Notes: generated from the sequence alone by a model not told the origin. Shown: positions 9,439 to 19,133, counted from the first letter of the stretch. The stretch is DNA of 23,395 nt from Pavlovales sp. CCMP2436 (GCA_026770615.1 MU631345.1:414620-438014); one strand, 5' to 3'. Numbers and translations: made by a program.

Positions 9439-9440
9439 TA

Positions 9441-9780
9441 CGACGCAAGTCCTCACTTTTACCGCCTACTCAGCCTTATGCAACGCGATGAGGCGCACGG
9501 CCGCTAACGGAAAGCGAGCAACTTGCACAAGGCTCATACCGAATCGGATGCTGAAGTAGCCATAATCCTAAATACCCCGAGAGCAATATGTCACGATGAC
9601 GCCTCGAAAGCCAGAATAGTGACAGCACGGGCGCTAAAGAGAGTGACCCGGCTCTTCATTTCCTTCCGTGACAACATCAGGCGCAGCCAAGCTAATTTGC
9701 TTCCCTACCTCCAACCACCGGCCATCATAAAGCTCGTGCAGAACGCACTGAGCGACTGGGGTTCAAAGGTAGTAGCAGTA
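9441..9780 (+). pseudogene. LINE-like remnant, continuation after the MITE
   Basis: This continues the 8007 frame once the MITE is removed, with a TAA at 9505-9507. LHKAHTESDAEVAIIL and ICHDDASKARIVTARAL resemble the C-terminal part of a LINE RNase H (a KAHTG... then AD..A pattern). It is cut at 9780 by the GGATCCG foldback element. The original protein probably continued at 22033. Confidence 0.5.
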
Positions 9781-9906
9781 CAGAGAAGATCAAATGTCTC
9801 CACGGATCCACCTTGAGGCGCTGCGGATCCGACCCAAAGTCAGATCCAAACTAAACCGAGTCTTGGATCCATCAAAAAACAGCTCCAGAATAAGTACTGT
9901 AAGCTA
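9781..9906 (+). mobile_element. Outer left end of the GGATCCG foldback element
   Basis: The first about 115 bases align in reverse complement with 21920-22032 at about 85% identity. Shared blocks include ATCAAAT, CCACGGAT, CTTGAGGC and CTGCGGATCCGACCC. The match fades at CAGAATAA, just before TA 9905-9906, where the 11.2-kb insertion begins. The ends could be CAG with a TA duplication (9779-9780, 22033-22034) and a 5-base indel. Alternatively they are AGATCAAAT with an imperfect 9-bp duplication (GTACAGAGA, GTATGGAGA), which would suit a Mutator-like element. Confidence 0.8.
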
Positions 9907-10010
9907 CAAAGGGGTGCGGTTTGATATCCCAGGTTTAGAAGGGACCTTATCGCCTAGGCTTCAGAGCTCCGCCCCACTGGCGAAATACGCTTCCTAGAAG
10001 TCCGGGACTT

Positions 10011-10114
10011 CTATATATGAATGTAGGGGGGTTCGGGCTGGCGGTACGTTTCAAGTTCAAGTCAGGCTGATCTTTTATATATTAATGTAGGGGGGTTCGG
10101 GCTGGCGGTACGTT
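10011..10114 (+). repeat. 64-bp tandem repeat running into the assembly gap
   Basis: AATGTAGGGGGGTTCGGGCT with its continuation GGCGGTACGTT occurs at 10020 and 10084, and the second copy ends exactly at the Ns. The gap is therefore probably a collapsed or unresolved array. Just upstream, 9995-10011 is a palindrome (AGAAGTCC, one base, GGACTTCT). Confidence 0.8.
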
Positions 10115-10894
10115 NNNNNNNNNNNNNNNNNNNNNNNNNNNNNNNNNNNNNNNNNNNNNNNNNNNNNNNNNNNNNNNNNNNNNNNNNNNNNNNNNNNNNN
10201 NNNNNNNNNNNNNNNNNNNNNNNNNNNNNNNNNNNNNNNNNNNNNNNNNNNNNNNNNNNNNNNNNNNNNNNNNNNNNNNNNNNNNNNNNNNNNNNNNNNN
10301 NNNNNNNNNNNNNNNNNNNNNNNNNNNNNNNNNNNNNNNNNNNNNNNNNNNNNNNNNNNNNNNNNNNNNNNNNNNNNNNNNNNNNNNNNNNNNNNNNNNN
10401 NNNNNNNNNNNNNNNNNNNNNNNNNNNNNNNNNNNNNNNNNNNNNNNNNNNNNNNNNNNNNNNNNNNNNNNNNNNNNNNNNNNNNNNNNNNNNNNNNNNN
10501 NNNNNNNNNNNNNNNNNNNNNNNNNNNNNNNNNNNNNNNNNNNNNNNNNNNNNNNNNNNNNNNNNNNNNNNNNNNNNNNNNNNNNNNNNNNNNNNNNNNN
10601 NNNNNNNNNNNNNNNNNNNNNNNNNNNNNNNNNNNNNNNNNNNNNNNNNNNNNNNNNNNNNNNNNNNNNNNNNNNNNNNNNNNNNNNNNNNNNNNNNNNN
10701 NNNNNNNNNNNNNNNNNNNNNNNNNNNNNNNNNNNNNNNNNNNNNNNNNNNNNNNNNNNNNNNNNNNNNNNNNNNNNNNNNNNNNNNNNNNNNNNNNNNN
10801 NNNNNNNNNNNNNNNNNNNNNNNNNNNNNNNNNNNNNNNNNNNNNNNNNNNNNNNNNNNNNNNNNNNNNNNNNNNNNNNNNNNNNNNNNNNNNN
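10115..10894. other. Assembly gap (780 N)
   Basis: The bases are unknown. The apparent reading frame spanning it on the minus strand is an artefact of unspecified bases. Confidence 0.99.
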
Positions 10895-10939
10895 GCGTCC
10901 GTGATGGAGGTAGCCGATAGCAGTGCGTACAACAGCTTT

Positions 10940-10966
10940 GCGAGGCAGCCCGATGGGCTGCCTCGC
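10940..10966. other. Perfect 12-bp stem hairpin
   Basis: GCGAGGCAGCCC and GGGCTGCCTCGC are separated by GAT. It lies about 45 bases after the gap. No gene end adjoins it. Confidence 0.75.
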
Positions 10967-11055
10967 GAGCGGGCGCGATCCGGCCGTTTCAGGATGGCGA
11001 AGTTAAAATATTAGATATTATATATATTACACGAGAGCGTACCCCCATAGCTCTT

Positions 11056-11140
11056 AGGACTAACGTCTGACGTCGACCAAGTCAGTGAGTGAACAACACC
11101 TGTTGAACCATGCTGAGCCGCTATATATATATTTAGTAAT
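11056..11140 (-). repeat. (TA)n-linked 80-bp dispersed repeat, copy 2
   Basis: This is the reverse complement of 2115-2204, with one mismatch in the 77-bp core (TCGAC against TTGAC). Flanking DNA is unrelated apart from the TA tract and a TTCATTAC-like piece beyond it. Confidence 0.85.
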
Positions 11141-11729
11141 GAAGGGAAGTTATACGGATGAGGCTTCCGGGGAGGTCGAGACTCCCGTGGGCGATGCAGC
11201 CTCAATCGACCGGCCCCTCAGCCACTGGGGCTGGAGTGCAAGGAGAGACTCCACATACCACTGTCACGCAGCGCTGGCCGCGAGTCCAAAATGTTTGGCC
11301 GCTCACGTAGAGGGCTTGAAGAAACTTAAGCCGAGAGCAGTCTGCCCGGGCTGCTCCAACGTCTGCTCTAGCGCGAGCTCTAGCAGACGCCAGCTCAGCT
11401 CGAGCCTACGGTCCACGCCTCCCGGCCCGGGGTCCGTGCGCGGATGCCAGACGGAGGTGCTGGCTCTCGGTGGCGTGCCTCCACGGCTGATCCCTCGAGG
11501 AACGGACTAAGTGGGTGAGCAGGCGCGGTGGAAAGCGAGGGTGCCGTCCGCCGGAGCCCGCTCTGGGCGCGCCGCCGTCCAAACTGTAACTCCCCGCGGT
11601 AGCGAGCCGTAGGGGTCCGCCGCCGGGGTCCACCGCAGGGTTCACAGCCGTAGCTCCCCCGGCGTAACCAAGACAGGGAGTCCACAGGCCGGATGCGTAG
11701 CAGCAATCCCATTTCCATTTTAAGTATTT
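11141..11729. other. Unrecognised GC-rich segment
   Basis: Open frames run on both strands (+ to 11510; - 11406-11732 and 11395-11718). None has recognisable motifs. Short repeated pieces (CCGCCG, CCGTAG) are present. It may be the 3' untranslated or terminal region of the minus-strand retroelement. Confidence 0.35.
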
Positions 11730-11730
11730 C

Positions 11731-11800
11731 ACATTTTTTTTCCTCTCTCTTTTCGCTCTTTTCGCTTTTTTCGTTATTTTTTCTTTTTTTTTCTGCTACT
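11731..11800 (-). other. A-rich tract at the 3' side of the retroelement
   Basis: On the plus strand this is a T/C-rich run with repeated TTTTCGC units, which is A-rich when read with the element. It might be part of the 3' untranslated region. DIRS-type elements do not require a polyA tail, so its meaning is unclear. Confidence 0.4.
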
Positions 11801-11802
11801 AC

Positions 11803-12010
11803 CTAACCGCAGAGCGCCTCTCTACTGTCTAACCGCTGTGCCTGTCTGTCTAGGCAGTCCAACCGCTTTGCTTGTTCTTTTTCTGTTGGTAGGCGGCTGT
11901 CTTGGTCCTGGCGGCAGTGCGTGCACACCTCACGTTGGCTGCTGGCCGCGGCCGCCGACTCGGCGAGCTGGCTAAGCCGCCATCGCATGCACGAGCGCCT
12001 GCACAGCAGC
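11803..12010 (-). other. Possible C-terminal extension after the recombinase, another frame
   Basis: The minus-strand frame ending at 11803 contains CTHCRQDQ followed by a charged, possibly coiled-coil stretch (KEQAKRLDCLDRQAQRLD). The recombinase frame stops at 11972, so a frameshift would be needed to join them. The related phrases AACCGC at about 11806, 11830 and 11859 (plus) show a short internal repetition. Confidence 0.3.
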
Positions 12011-13421
12011 GATTGCGCCGTCGGCAAGCTCGTCCGCGTCGATGTCGACAAGAACCGTCTCGCCCGCAGCAGCGACCCGGGCCGCGCCGACGAGCTGCAG
12101 CGCCGCCATCGGTGCGACGTAGAACTCGGCACCGGCCTGCGTGTAGATTATGGCGCAGTCAGCCGAACGCCAGCGGCAGAAGCGCTTGATTGTGTCCAGC
12201 GAAAACCCAGCGGCGAGGAGCGTTGTAGCACAGCCGATCCAAAAGCTGTGGTTAGAAAACTCAGCGGCTTCGGCTGCCGTCATGACCAGGCGCACCACGT
12301 CCTCGAAGAGGAGGTCGAGAAAGTCGTGCGACAGGGCGGCGCTGCCAGCGTCGCGGAAGAGCGGCGTCTGCGCGGATGCGCCGCGGCCGTCGAGGGAGCG
12401 CGCAAGGGCGGCGCTGGCGTCGAGAGGCCCGCGGCCTCGCGGGATCGAGATCGGATCCCCGCCCCAGATCACCCCGTACGGGTCGTCCTTCTCCGCCGGC
12501 GGCGTAACGAGCACGCTGCCGTCGCGAGGACGGAGATCGAATCGGTGCGCAGATTCAGGGCGTCGTCCTTTCGCACGCCGGTAGCTCACATCACTAGCCA
12601 CGCGGACATCGCGTCCGAGAACGGGCGCACGGACCAGTCGATGGTGCCGCCACGTAGCGCCATGCCGTTGGCCGCGTCGAGCATGTGCGTCACGAGCTCG
12701 GCGGTCAGGGCCGCTTGCGTCGGGAGCGCAGGGGGGCGGCGCCGACGGCGTCGACAAACTCGCGCATGAGCCCCTTGAGAACGCGCTGCACGATCTCGGC
12801 CTCGACGAGTCTGATGCCATCGTAGCTGTGAATGCGCCTCACGGCCAGCAGGACGTGGAGGGCGCTCTCGGGCCGGGCGCGTAGGTCGGACGTGCGACGC
12901 GGCCTCATGGAGCGGTAGACAGCGACCAGGAAGCGGGCTAGCAGGAAGGTCTCGACGGCGGCTGCCTCGGAGTCGAGCCAGCGGGCGTCGGGGCGCAGGG
13001 AGACGCCATTGCCCCGGCAAAAATCCTCCCAGCGACGCCACGCCAACGCGTCAACGCGGCTCGTGGAGGCCGGCACGGCGGCGCGCGAGAGGGCTGAGAC
13101 CTCTGCGTCGAGCGCAGTGTGCGAGAAGCGGCTCAGCGCGGGAAGCGCGGCCGTCACGGGACGTGCTGTGTCCGCTGGGCGTGCTGACGCCGAGCCAGGC
13201 GCGCGGAGCGAGGAGCGGCTTACGCCTGCTGTCTGTGGTCGGAAACCACGCGGCCTGGCCGGGGCCGCTGTGCTGCGTGCGGCCGCGCCGGAGCGTCCGA
13301 CGGCCATGCCGGATGCGGCGCCCGGCGGCCTTGCGGCCGTCCACGGAGCCAAAGCGAGCCCCCGGGGGCCGTCGCCGCGGCGGGCCGCGGACAGCGCTGG
13401 GCGCCGGGAAGCCGAGTGCAA
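11972..13421 (-). pseudogene. Tyrosine recombinase of the retroelement
   Basis: The N-terminal core-binding half is in the frame 13421-12705 (for example RVDALAWRRWEDFCRGNG, then SMRPRRTSDLRARPESALHV). The frame then shifts, with a short middle piece to 12586, and the catalytic half is in 12820-11972. The catalytic half shows HSFWIGCATTLLAAGFSLDT and KRFCRWRSADCAIIYTQ. These match the HxxR box and the terminal Tyr (12143-12145) of the phage-integrase family. The Arg of HxxR is Trp (TGG, plus-strand CCA at 12239-12241), a single CGG-to-TGG change from consensus. The first catalytic Arg was not located. The enzyme would cut and rejoin circular cDNA into the genome, but this copy should be dead. 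Confidence 0.75.
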
Positions 13422-13509
13422 GGAGTTGAACCTGCGCTGGGCCGCCCACTCCGCCTACCCGGGTTTGCCAGCTTCTCCTACCCGGATCCCCTCTCGAGGG
13501 GGGAGCGGG

Positions 13510-13650
13510 GGTGTGTACGGAGGCGGGCTGGGCGGCGGCGGGCTGGGCAGCGGGCTAGGCGGTGGGCTCGGAGGTGGGCTCGGCGGCGGGCTCGGCGGCG
13601 GGCTCGGCGGCGGGCTCGGCGGCGGGCTCGGCGGCGGGCTCGGCGGGTTT
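13510..13650 (-). repeat. 12-bp minisatellite encoding Ser-Pro-Pro-Pro repeats
   Basis: The unit is GGCGGGCTCGGC on the plus strand. At least six exact copies lie at the 3' side of the array (about 13570-13645) and variants at its 5' side. In one minus-strand frame it encodes SPPP repeats like those in algal hydroxyproline-rich proteins, and in the others Ala-Glu-Pro or Arg-rich repeats. It lies between RNase H and recombinase, perhaps as a flexible linker. Near-identity of the units indicates recent expansion. Confidence 0.85.
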
Positions 13651-13734
13651 TTGACCCGGACGAGCTCGCAGAGGAGAAGACTGACCGCTGGAGGTGCCAG
13701 TAGCCAGCGAGTGCGGATTCCGCCTGCCGGCACA

Positions 13735-14110
13735 GGTTGAAGAAGAGCGCGTACTTGCGCCGGTTGAGCGTGTCGCTGAAGATGTTGACCTCGGTCTCAA
13801 TCAGCAGCATCCGCGACTCCCCCGTGAGCTTGATCCACTCGGGGCTATGCAGCAGCGCCAGGTGCGCAAGCCGCGTGAGGTCAGAGCGCGCAGATGCGTT
13901 GTGCACCACGGCGCGCACCACCGAGCTGTCGGTGTGCCAGGCCATGCCGAGTCCACGTGCAAGAAAGTGCAGCGTCAGCATGCGCAACAACCTCGAGAAC
14001 CGCCATGGGGAGTAGCGCCTCTGCGCCCTCCAGCTCGAGGTAGACAAAGTGCCCGTGGCAGAAGACGCCTGGGCCCAGCTCCAAAGCGTCAGAAAAAACC
14101 TGAATCTACG
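13735..14110 (-). pseudogene. RNase H domain of the retroelement
   Basis: Frame one (about 14090-13985) has VFSDALELGPGVFCHGHFVY then LELEGAEALLPMAVLE, matching the first Asp and the Glu of retroelement RNase H. After a frameshift, frame two (14230-13478 ORF) has GMAWHTDSSVVRAVVHNASA and EVNIFSDTLNRRK, matching the third-Asp strand and the terminal ADALSR-like segment. It would degrade RNA in the RNA/DNA hybrid. It follows the RT directly. Confidence 0.65.
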
Positions 14111-15693
14111 GCGTGCCGGTGAGCCGCGGTCGACCGGAGTAGGCAGACGGCGCGAACGAGTTGCATGTCGAGTCGCGGAGGATAGTCGCCCAGCGCTCAA
14201 CCGCGGCGAGCATTGTCTTGCTCGTCGCAATCGGCGCGGCGAGATTCTTCAGGCCCTGCGGGAAGCCATCGTACAAGCCATACGACAGAGAGTTGTCGAG
14301 GTCGAGCGCAAGGCGGAAGTGCTCGAGCAGCCTGGAGACGCGCCTGAAGTCAGCGAAAGGGACGGGCTTGCCGAGCAGGATGCGCTGGAGGGCCGCCGAC
14401 GCCGTCAAGATCTTGGCGGCGGGGACGCAGACGAGGCCGAGCGCGAGCGCGAAGCCAATGCCAAGCGTGACCAGCCACTGGCCCAGCTGGCGCTTGCGCG
14501 CGTGGGCGAGTAGCAGCCCGAGCTCGCTGCAGACCTTGCCCCAGCACGTGAGCAGGCGTAGCAGGCGCGCAAACCCGACAGCGATACCATTGGCGTCGTC
14601 CGTGTAGACGCCCATGGAGAAATGGCGCGTCAGGACACGTCCCTTGCGCACGGTGAGCGCGTTTCGCCGGCAACTGACCTGCAGCTCTCAGCTCCGCCAA
14701 GATGGGCGCCTCCAGCGTGTCCATGCGCTGGCCGACTAGGTGTGCCACGGCAGTGGCGAGTCTCTGAGCGTTATTGCTGCTGCTCGCCATGCCGAAGCCC
14801 AAGACGTTCTCGGCGGCGAGGCCGAGCGCGTCGCTTGAGTCGAGATATGCAAAGCACATTTTACACAACTCGGACGGGCGGATGGCAATCTGGTTGAAAA
14901 AGTCCGACCAGTCGTTGCAGAAGCCTACGAGCGGTTCCTCGGCGGCGAGAGCGCAGCGCTGCAGGATTTCGGCGTCGTTTCGGTAGCCGAGGATCGTCGG
15001 CTTCCGCTCGCGAGGCAGGCGGCGGGAGACGCCGTCTTCAGCGAGGCCCTTAGGGTCAGCGGCAAGGTTGATGGAGACGACGGGGGCGCCGTCAAGCGAG
15101 GCGATGGGCCGGTGCGGGGCGCTGCAGTCGGTGGTGCGCCTGCACCTGGTCGGGTCGGAGGAGCGGGGCACCGAACCTTGCGGGTTTACGCGGCAGGGGA
15201 AGACAGGCAGGTGGGTGTGCACCGAGAGGCGGTCTAGGCTTGTTATGCGCTCGATCTCGGCCCGCACCGAATCCATGCCGGAGGCGATCGAGAGGAGGTT
15301 AGGCAGCAAAACAGCCTGGTGAGCGACCTCTGTGTCAAATACGAAGCCCTCGAGCAAGCCGCAGACCAGCGCCTGGTTGGGGTACTCGGCGCCCACCAAG
15401 GCGGCGAAGCGGCTGCCAGAGAGCGTAGTGCGCGCGACCTTGTGCAGCGCCAGCGGGACTGGTGGGTGGACGCGCAGGTCCCAGACGGTACCGACGGCGG
15501 CCGGCTGCAGCGCTTCACTTCCGAGCACGAGAGGCCGATTGCGGCGGCGTGCGCGCAACGGATCGAGGCTGTAAGCTACCAAATCGGCGCGCTCGAGCTC
15601 GAACCAGGCAAGGATCGCGTCGAAGGCCCAGCCGACAAGGATGCAGTGGATCGACACGGGCACCAGCGTAGGCCGCTGCCTCGAAGGCCGCAC
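14106..15693 (-). pseudogene. Reverse transcriptase of the retroelement
   Basis: The ORF 15693-14350 carries FCNDWSDFFNQIAIRP (motif A, Asp at about 14913) and LGFGMASSSNNAQRLATAV (motif B, about 14800-14755). The ORF 14651-14106 carries MGVYTDDANGIAVG, the YxDD motif C (14606-14586). A single frameshift near 14650-14690 separates motifs B and C. The order and spacing match YR retroelement reverse transcriptases. The YTDD variant is less usual than YLDD/YVDD. The element's reading frame upstream (15700-16388) appears shifted again. Confidence 0.78.
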
Positions 15694-15699
15694 TGACTA

Positions 15700-16388
15700 A
15701 GCCGTGGTGGGCGGGTCGAAGTCGACGCCATTGTGCGCGCGAATGGGCGAAATTCTGTCGACGATGGCGGCGCGGTGCAGACGCCGCGAGCGGGAAAGGG
15801 GACGTCGCCGAGAGCGTTGGCAGCCGACACCGGGACTGCGTCGGCCCACTTGCTGAACCAGCCCGGATGGCCGTCAGGCGCGGCAGCGCTGAGCAGTGTC
15901 GTGCGGAGAGCGCGGTGGACGCGCTTCATCGCCGCACATTGTTGCCGCCAGAGCGCCGCTCGCGCGTCCGCCGAGGGGTTAGGCGCGCGGGCACCGTTAG
16001 GCTCGAGCGTGGCACGGTGCGCACGCCCGTCGGCGACTAGATTCGAAGCCGCGAACCCGGCGCGAAGGGCGAGGTTGACCGCCGCGCTCAGCGATGCACA
16101 GGCGCCGCAGTGCGCCCAACAGGTGCCAGGGGCTGGGGTAGTCCTCGCCGGCGTGAAGGCAACGTGGACGTCCGTGTCGCCGATGAGGCCGGCACGCCAC
16201 GGGGTGTACAGTGCGGGGGCGAGCAGCAACGACAGCTCGTTGGCGGCTACGAGCGCCGATTTGCGCTGGAAGGGGCCGGCCATGCCGGCAGCGCGGGCTC
16301 CAGGTACGACCTGATCATGATCGTGCCCGGGGAGCCGGCCCTGATAAGCACGAGAACGATGGCCTCCGAGCCGAGCTGCGCCCGCCAA
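15700..16388 (-). pseudogene. Pre-RT segment of the retroelement, unrecognised domain
   Basis: The minus-strand frame from 16388 stays open to 15576, and its final about 40 codons are probably out of frame relative to the RT. It contains ELSLLLAPALYTPWRAGL and CWAHCGACASLSAAVNLALR. No known domain was recognised. From position it would be the N-terminal part of the polyprotein. Confidence 0.4.
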
Positions 16389-16399
16389 GGTAGGTGAGT

Positions 16400-18841
16400 G
16401 GCCATGCGGAAAGTTGCGAGAAAGGCGTCTTCAACTACTCGGGCGGTGGCCCGGCTGGCGCCTGCAGCGCCCTATCCTGAGCTGCGTCGACTGGCGCTGC
16501 GGGCCCAGGAAAGGCGGTCACGGCATCGTGCCTCCCGGCAGGAGTGGCCTTGGCGCGCGGCGCGCGGCCTCTGTGATGGTCGCCTGACGGCGCAGCACCT
16601 CTGCGGCCGCCAGCTTCGAGTTGGTCTTGCCCGCCGCGTCGACCCTCCACTGCTCGAGGAGGGGCCGCGATGGCCGGCTGGGGTGGCTTACTTCCCATCC
16701 AGCTGCCCAGAAAACACGCGCTTGGCGTCGCGACCGCCGCCGCCGCCTCCACCACCGCCAACGCCGCGCGCCGCGGCGTGCATGCTCGAGCTCTTCTTGG
16801 CCTTGCGCTGACGCCGCGTTGGCTCGGCGTGAGCGCCAGCTTCGGCGTCGTAGCCGGCATCCTCGACTTCGGCGAGCTGCGCGTCGGCGTCGAGCGCGGC
16901 CTCGCTGGCCCGGCGCTTCCTGCTGATTGACCGCTCGGCGTCGCTCAGCCGGCTGTGGCTGGCCTTGAGCGCGGCTTTGCCCGCCTCGTTGGCAGCAGTC
17001 AGCTCGGCGATCTACACGCGCAGAGCGGCTTCCTCGCCACCCTGTGCGGGAGTGGGCTTCGGCGGGGACGAGGCAGGCGTGGTGTACTGGCCCAGGACGA
17101 TGCCAGACGAACGCAGGTCGTGCATGGTCAGAATGGCCGAGTCCGTCTTGTCCAGAGCTGCCGCCGCCGCCGCACCCATGAAACTGCACTGCATCCGAGC
17201 GTCAGCGGCCGCAGAGCTGAGGGAGGCTAGCACCAGGCCGCGCGCTTCGTCGAAGGCGGTGCGGATGAAGGTCGCGATCAGAGGCGCCATGCGCGGGAGA
17301 CCATTGACTGTGACGTTAATTATGCCGCGCACTGATTTGCAAAACTCATCACACTTCTCGTAGCCTAGGGCCGAGAACAAAGGCGAGAAGGTCTGCTGAA
17401 CTTGCTACAGGTAGTACATGTGCATGTGCGACGTGGCGAGGTCGGCATCCTCGGGCGTCGTCATGCCGGCGGGGAAGACGCTGAGCGGCGCGACGATAGC
17501 AGCGAGGCCGGAGAAGGAGCTCAGGGCGGTAGCGTTGAGGAGTGAGACGGCGTGCACCTTGCTGATGTTGACGGAGCAGTCAGTCTGAGAGAGCGCCATG
17601 TGCCTCTCTCGAGCGCGCGAGCCGGCTGAGAAGCTGCGGGAGCACCGGAACGCACATCGCGACCACGTTGATGAGCGCGTTGTCGGAGCCCTTCCTTCCT
17701 GGAGCCCGCGAGAACGGGGCGCAGGGAGGCGTAGCCCGAGTGGAGGAAGATCTCGGCTCTCCAGCGGGTCTGCCGCTGCCGCCTTGACATTGCTGATTGT
17801 CTACTGCCAGGCGGCCGAGAGCATGACGGCGGACGACAGCGCGGCTTCTCCGCTGGGGCGGCCGGTGGAGCGTTAAGCGTCCGCGCCGAGAGCGACTATC
17901 GCCGTCAGGCGCTCGGCGGGGGGGATGCCACCGCCGAGCGCCGTGAGCATGGAGGCGCAAGAGGCGTTCAACGAGCGGAGATAGGTGTCGGAGAGCGGCG
18001 GCGGCTCCGGCCTAGCGCTAGCACGGCGCACATCGCTTGAGTAGACCGTGGCAAAGGCGGCGACGAGCTCGCAGGGCTCCATGTCCAGAGCGCTGTAGCC
18101 GAAGATCGCGTTCAGCTATTCTAGGCGAAGCAGGATTCGGTGCGAGAATGTCGCGAGGAGGGACGGGCCCTCGACGGGAAAGCGCTTGATGATGTCGAGC
18201 CCCGCCGCGAGCTTGAGCTGATTGCGCATGCACGGGTAGATGAGCGCCGTGGTGTCCATGCCCTGCACGAAGCGCGCCGTAGCGAGCGGAAAGTCGAGCT
18301 CGCCCTTGAAGAAGGTGATAACGCGAGCTGAGCGGACAGCGTCGGCGGCGGACCACGGGCGCGGGAGTGGGGGCGGAGGCAAGGGCGGGGCCGGCACCGG
18401 GACCGGAGCCCCCGGCACCACCACAGGCAAGGGTGGGACGGGGACCAACACCTCGGCCGACGGAGCGTTGACAGCCATGCGGAGGGAGAACAGCACGTCC
18501 GTCTTGCACGTGGCGTTCAGAAACACGGCCATCGGCGTGTCTAGGGCGGAGAGAACCGGGCGCACGAGAACCGCGGTCAGTGCGGGGAAGGAATGAGCGC
18601 GGATGGAGCGGCGCGCCTCAAGGACATCCCCGAGCACCAGCCGCAAGGGGCCGGCGCCGCCACGGCGGGCCGCCTCGAAGTAGGCCAGCGCCTCATCAGC
18701 CGTGGAAGGCGTCGTCTTGGAGCCCCAGGCGGCGAAGTTGTCGAGAAGGACCTGGCGAATCGCGCGGGTGAAGAAGTAGAAACCGCCAATCTGCTGAACG
18801 CCAGGGCTGGGCCGGGCGAGGAGCACGAGCGCGGAGTCCAA
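16400..18841 (-). pseudogene. Gag-like region of the retroelement, broken
   Basis: The frame begins at an ATG at 18841 and runs 241 codons to a stop at 18116. It includes a proline/valine-rich segment (for example PVPAPPLPPPPLPRPW) and KRFPVEGPSLLATFSHRIL. Further protein-like stretches follow in changing frames (18082-17873, 17599-17405, 17380-17012 and about 16930-16520), so several frameshifts or stops are present. Position upstream of the RT and lack of enzymatic motifs suggest a structural gag-like protein. I saw no zinc knuckle. Assignment is by position only. Confidence 0.45.
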
Positions 18842-18994
18842 GTGGTTGAGGGAGACGGTAGACCCGGTGATGGTCGGGCCGAGGAGAAGGTAGAGGGCGC
18901 TTGACGAAGGGGAGGCCGAGCGCCGAGTGGTCAGTCTCGCTCTCGATCTCGTTCGACGTGTACGAGAGCGACATCTTGATTTGAAAGAAGCGAT

Positions 18995-19133
18995 CGGACG
19001 CTGAGGGCGAAGCGGGAGTCGGCGAGCTACGAGTTACTGCAGCGAGCAATTCGTGGCTAAGAGGCGAGCGGACGCTGAGAGCGAAGCGAGAGTCGGCGAG
19101 CTACGAGTTGCTGCAGCGAGCAATTCGTGGCTA
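18995..19133 (+). repeat. 65-bp direct repeats at the 5' side of the retroelement
   Basis: 18995-19059 and 19069-19133 are 65-bp copies with four differences, separated by 9 bases. They contain GTCGGCGAGCTACGAGTT and CAGCGAGCAATTCGTGGCTA. YR retroelements often carry split direct or inverted terminal repeats, so these could be part of a terminus. I did not find the matching sequence at the other end (11400-11960). Confidence 0.85.

Larger units (their letters stand above)
11730..19133 (-). mobile_element. Tyrosine-recombinase retroelement (DIRS/Ngaro/PAT group), decayed
   Basis: Reading on the minus strand, the order is a gag-like region (18841-16400), a pre-RT region, reverse transcriptase (15693-14106), RNase H (about 14110-13735), a proline-rich linker (13650-13510) and a tyrosine recombinase (13421-11972). 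This combination of RT/RNase H with a YR instead of a DDE integrase defines the YR retroelements. Every module carries frameshifts or stops, so this copy is inactive. The termini are uncertain. The 5' side may begin near the 65-bp direct repeats (18995-19133), and an A-rich stretch (plus-strand T-rich, 11731-11800) lies at the 3' side. No methyltransferase domain was recognised. Confidence 0.75.

Noticed and set aside
10075..10932. Minus-strand ORF of 285 codons
   Set aside because: Almost all of it is the N gap. No coding content can be inferred.
11921..12769. Plus-strand 282-codon ORF antisense to the recombinase
   Set aside because: The minus strand shows recognisable recombinase motifs. 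The plus frame is kept open by GC-rich codon composition and has no motifs.
13009..13740. Plus-strand ORF with long Gly-Gly-Leu-Gly repeats
   Set aside because: It is antisense to the recombinase and RNase H, and its repeats are the 12-bp minisatellite read in the other direction.
14640..14700. Programmed frameshift between RT motifs B and C
   Set aside because: No clear slippery heptamer or downstream structure was identified, and many other disruptions occur in this element, so decay is the simpler explanation.
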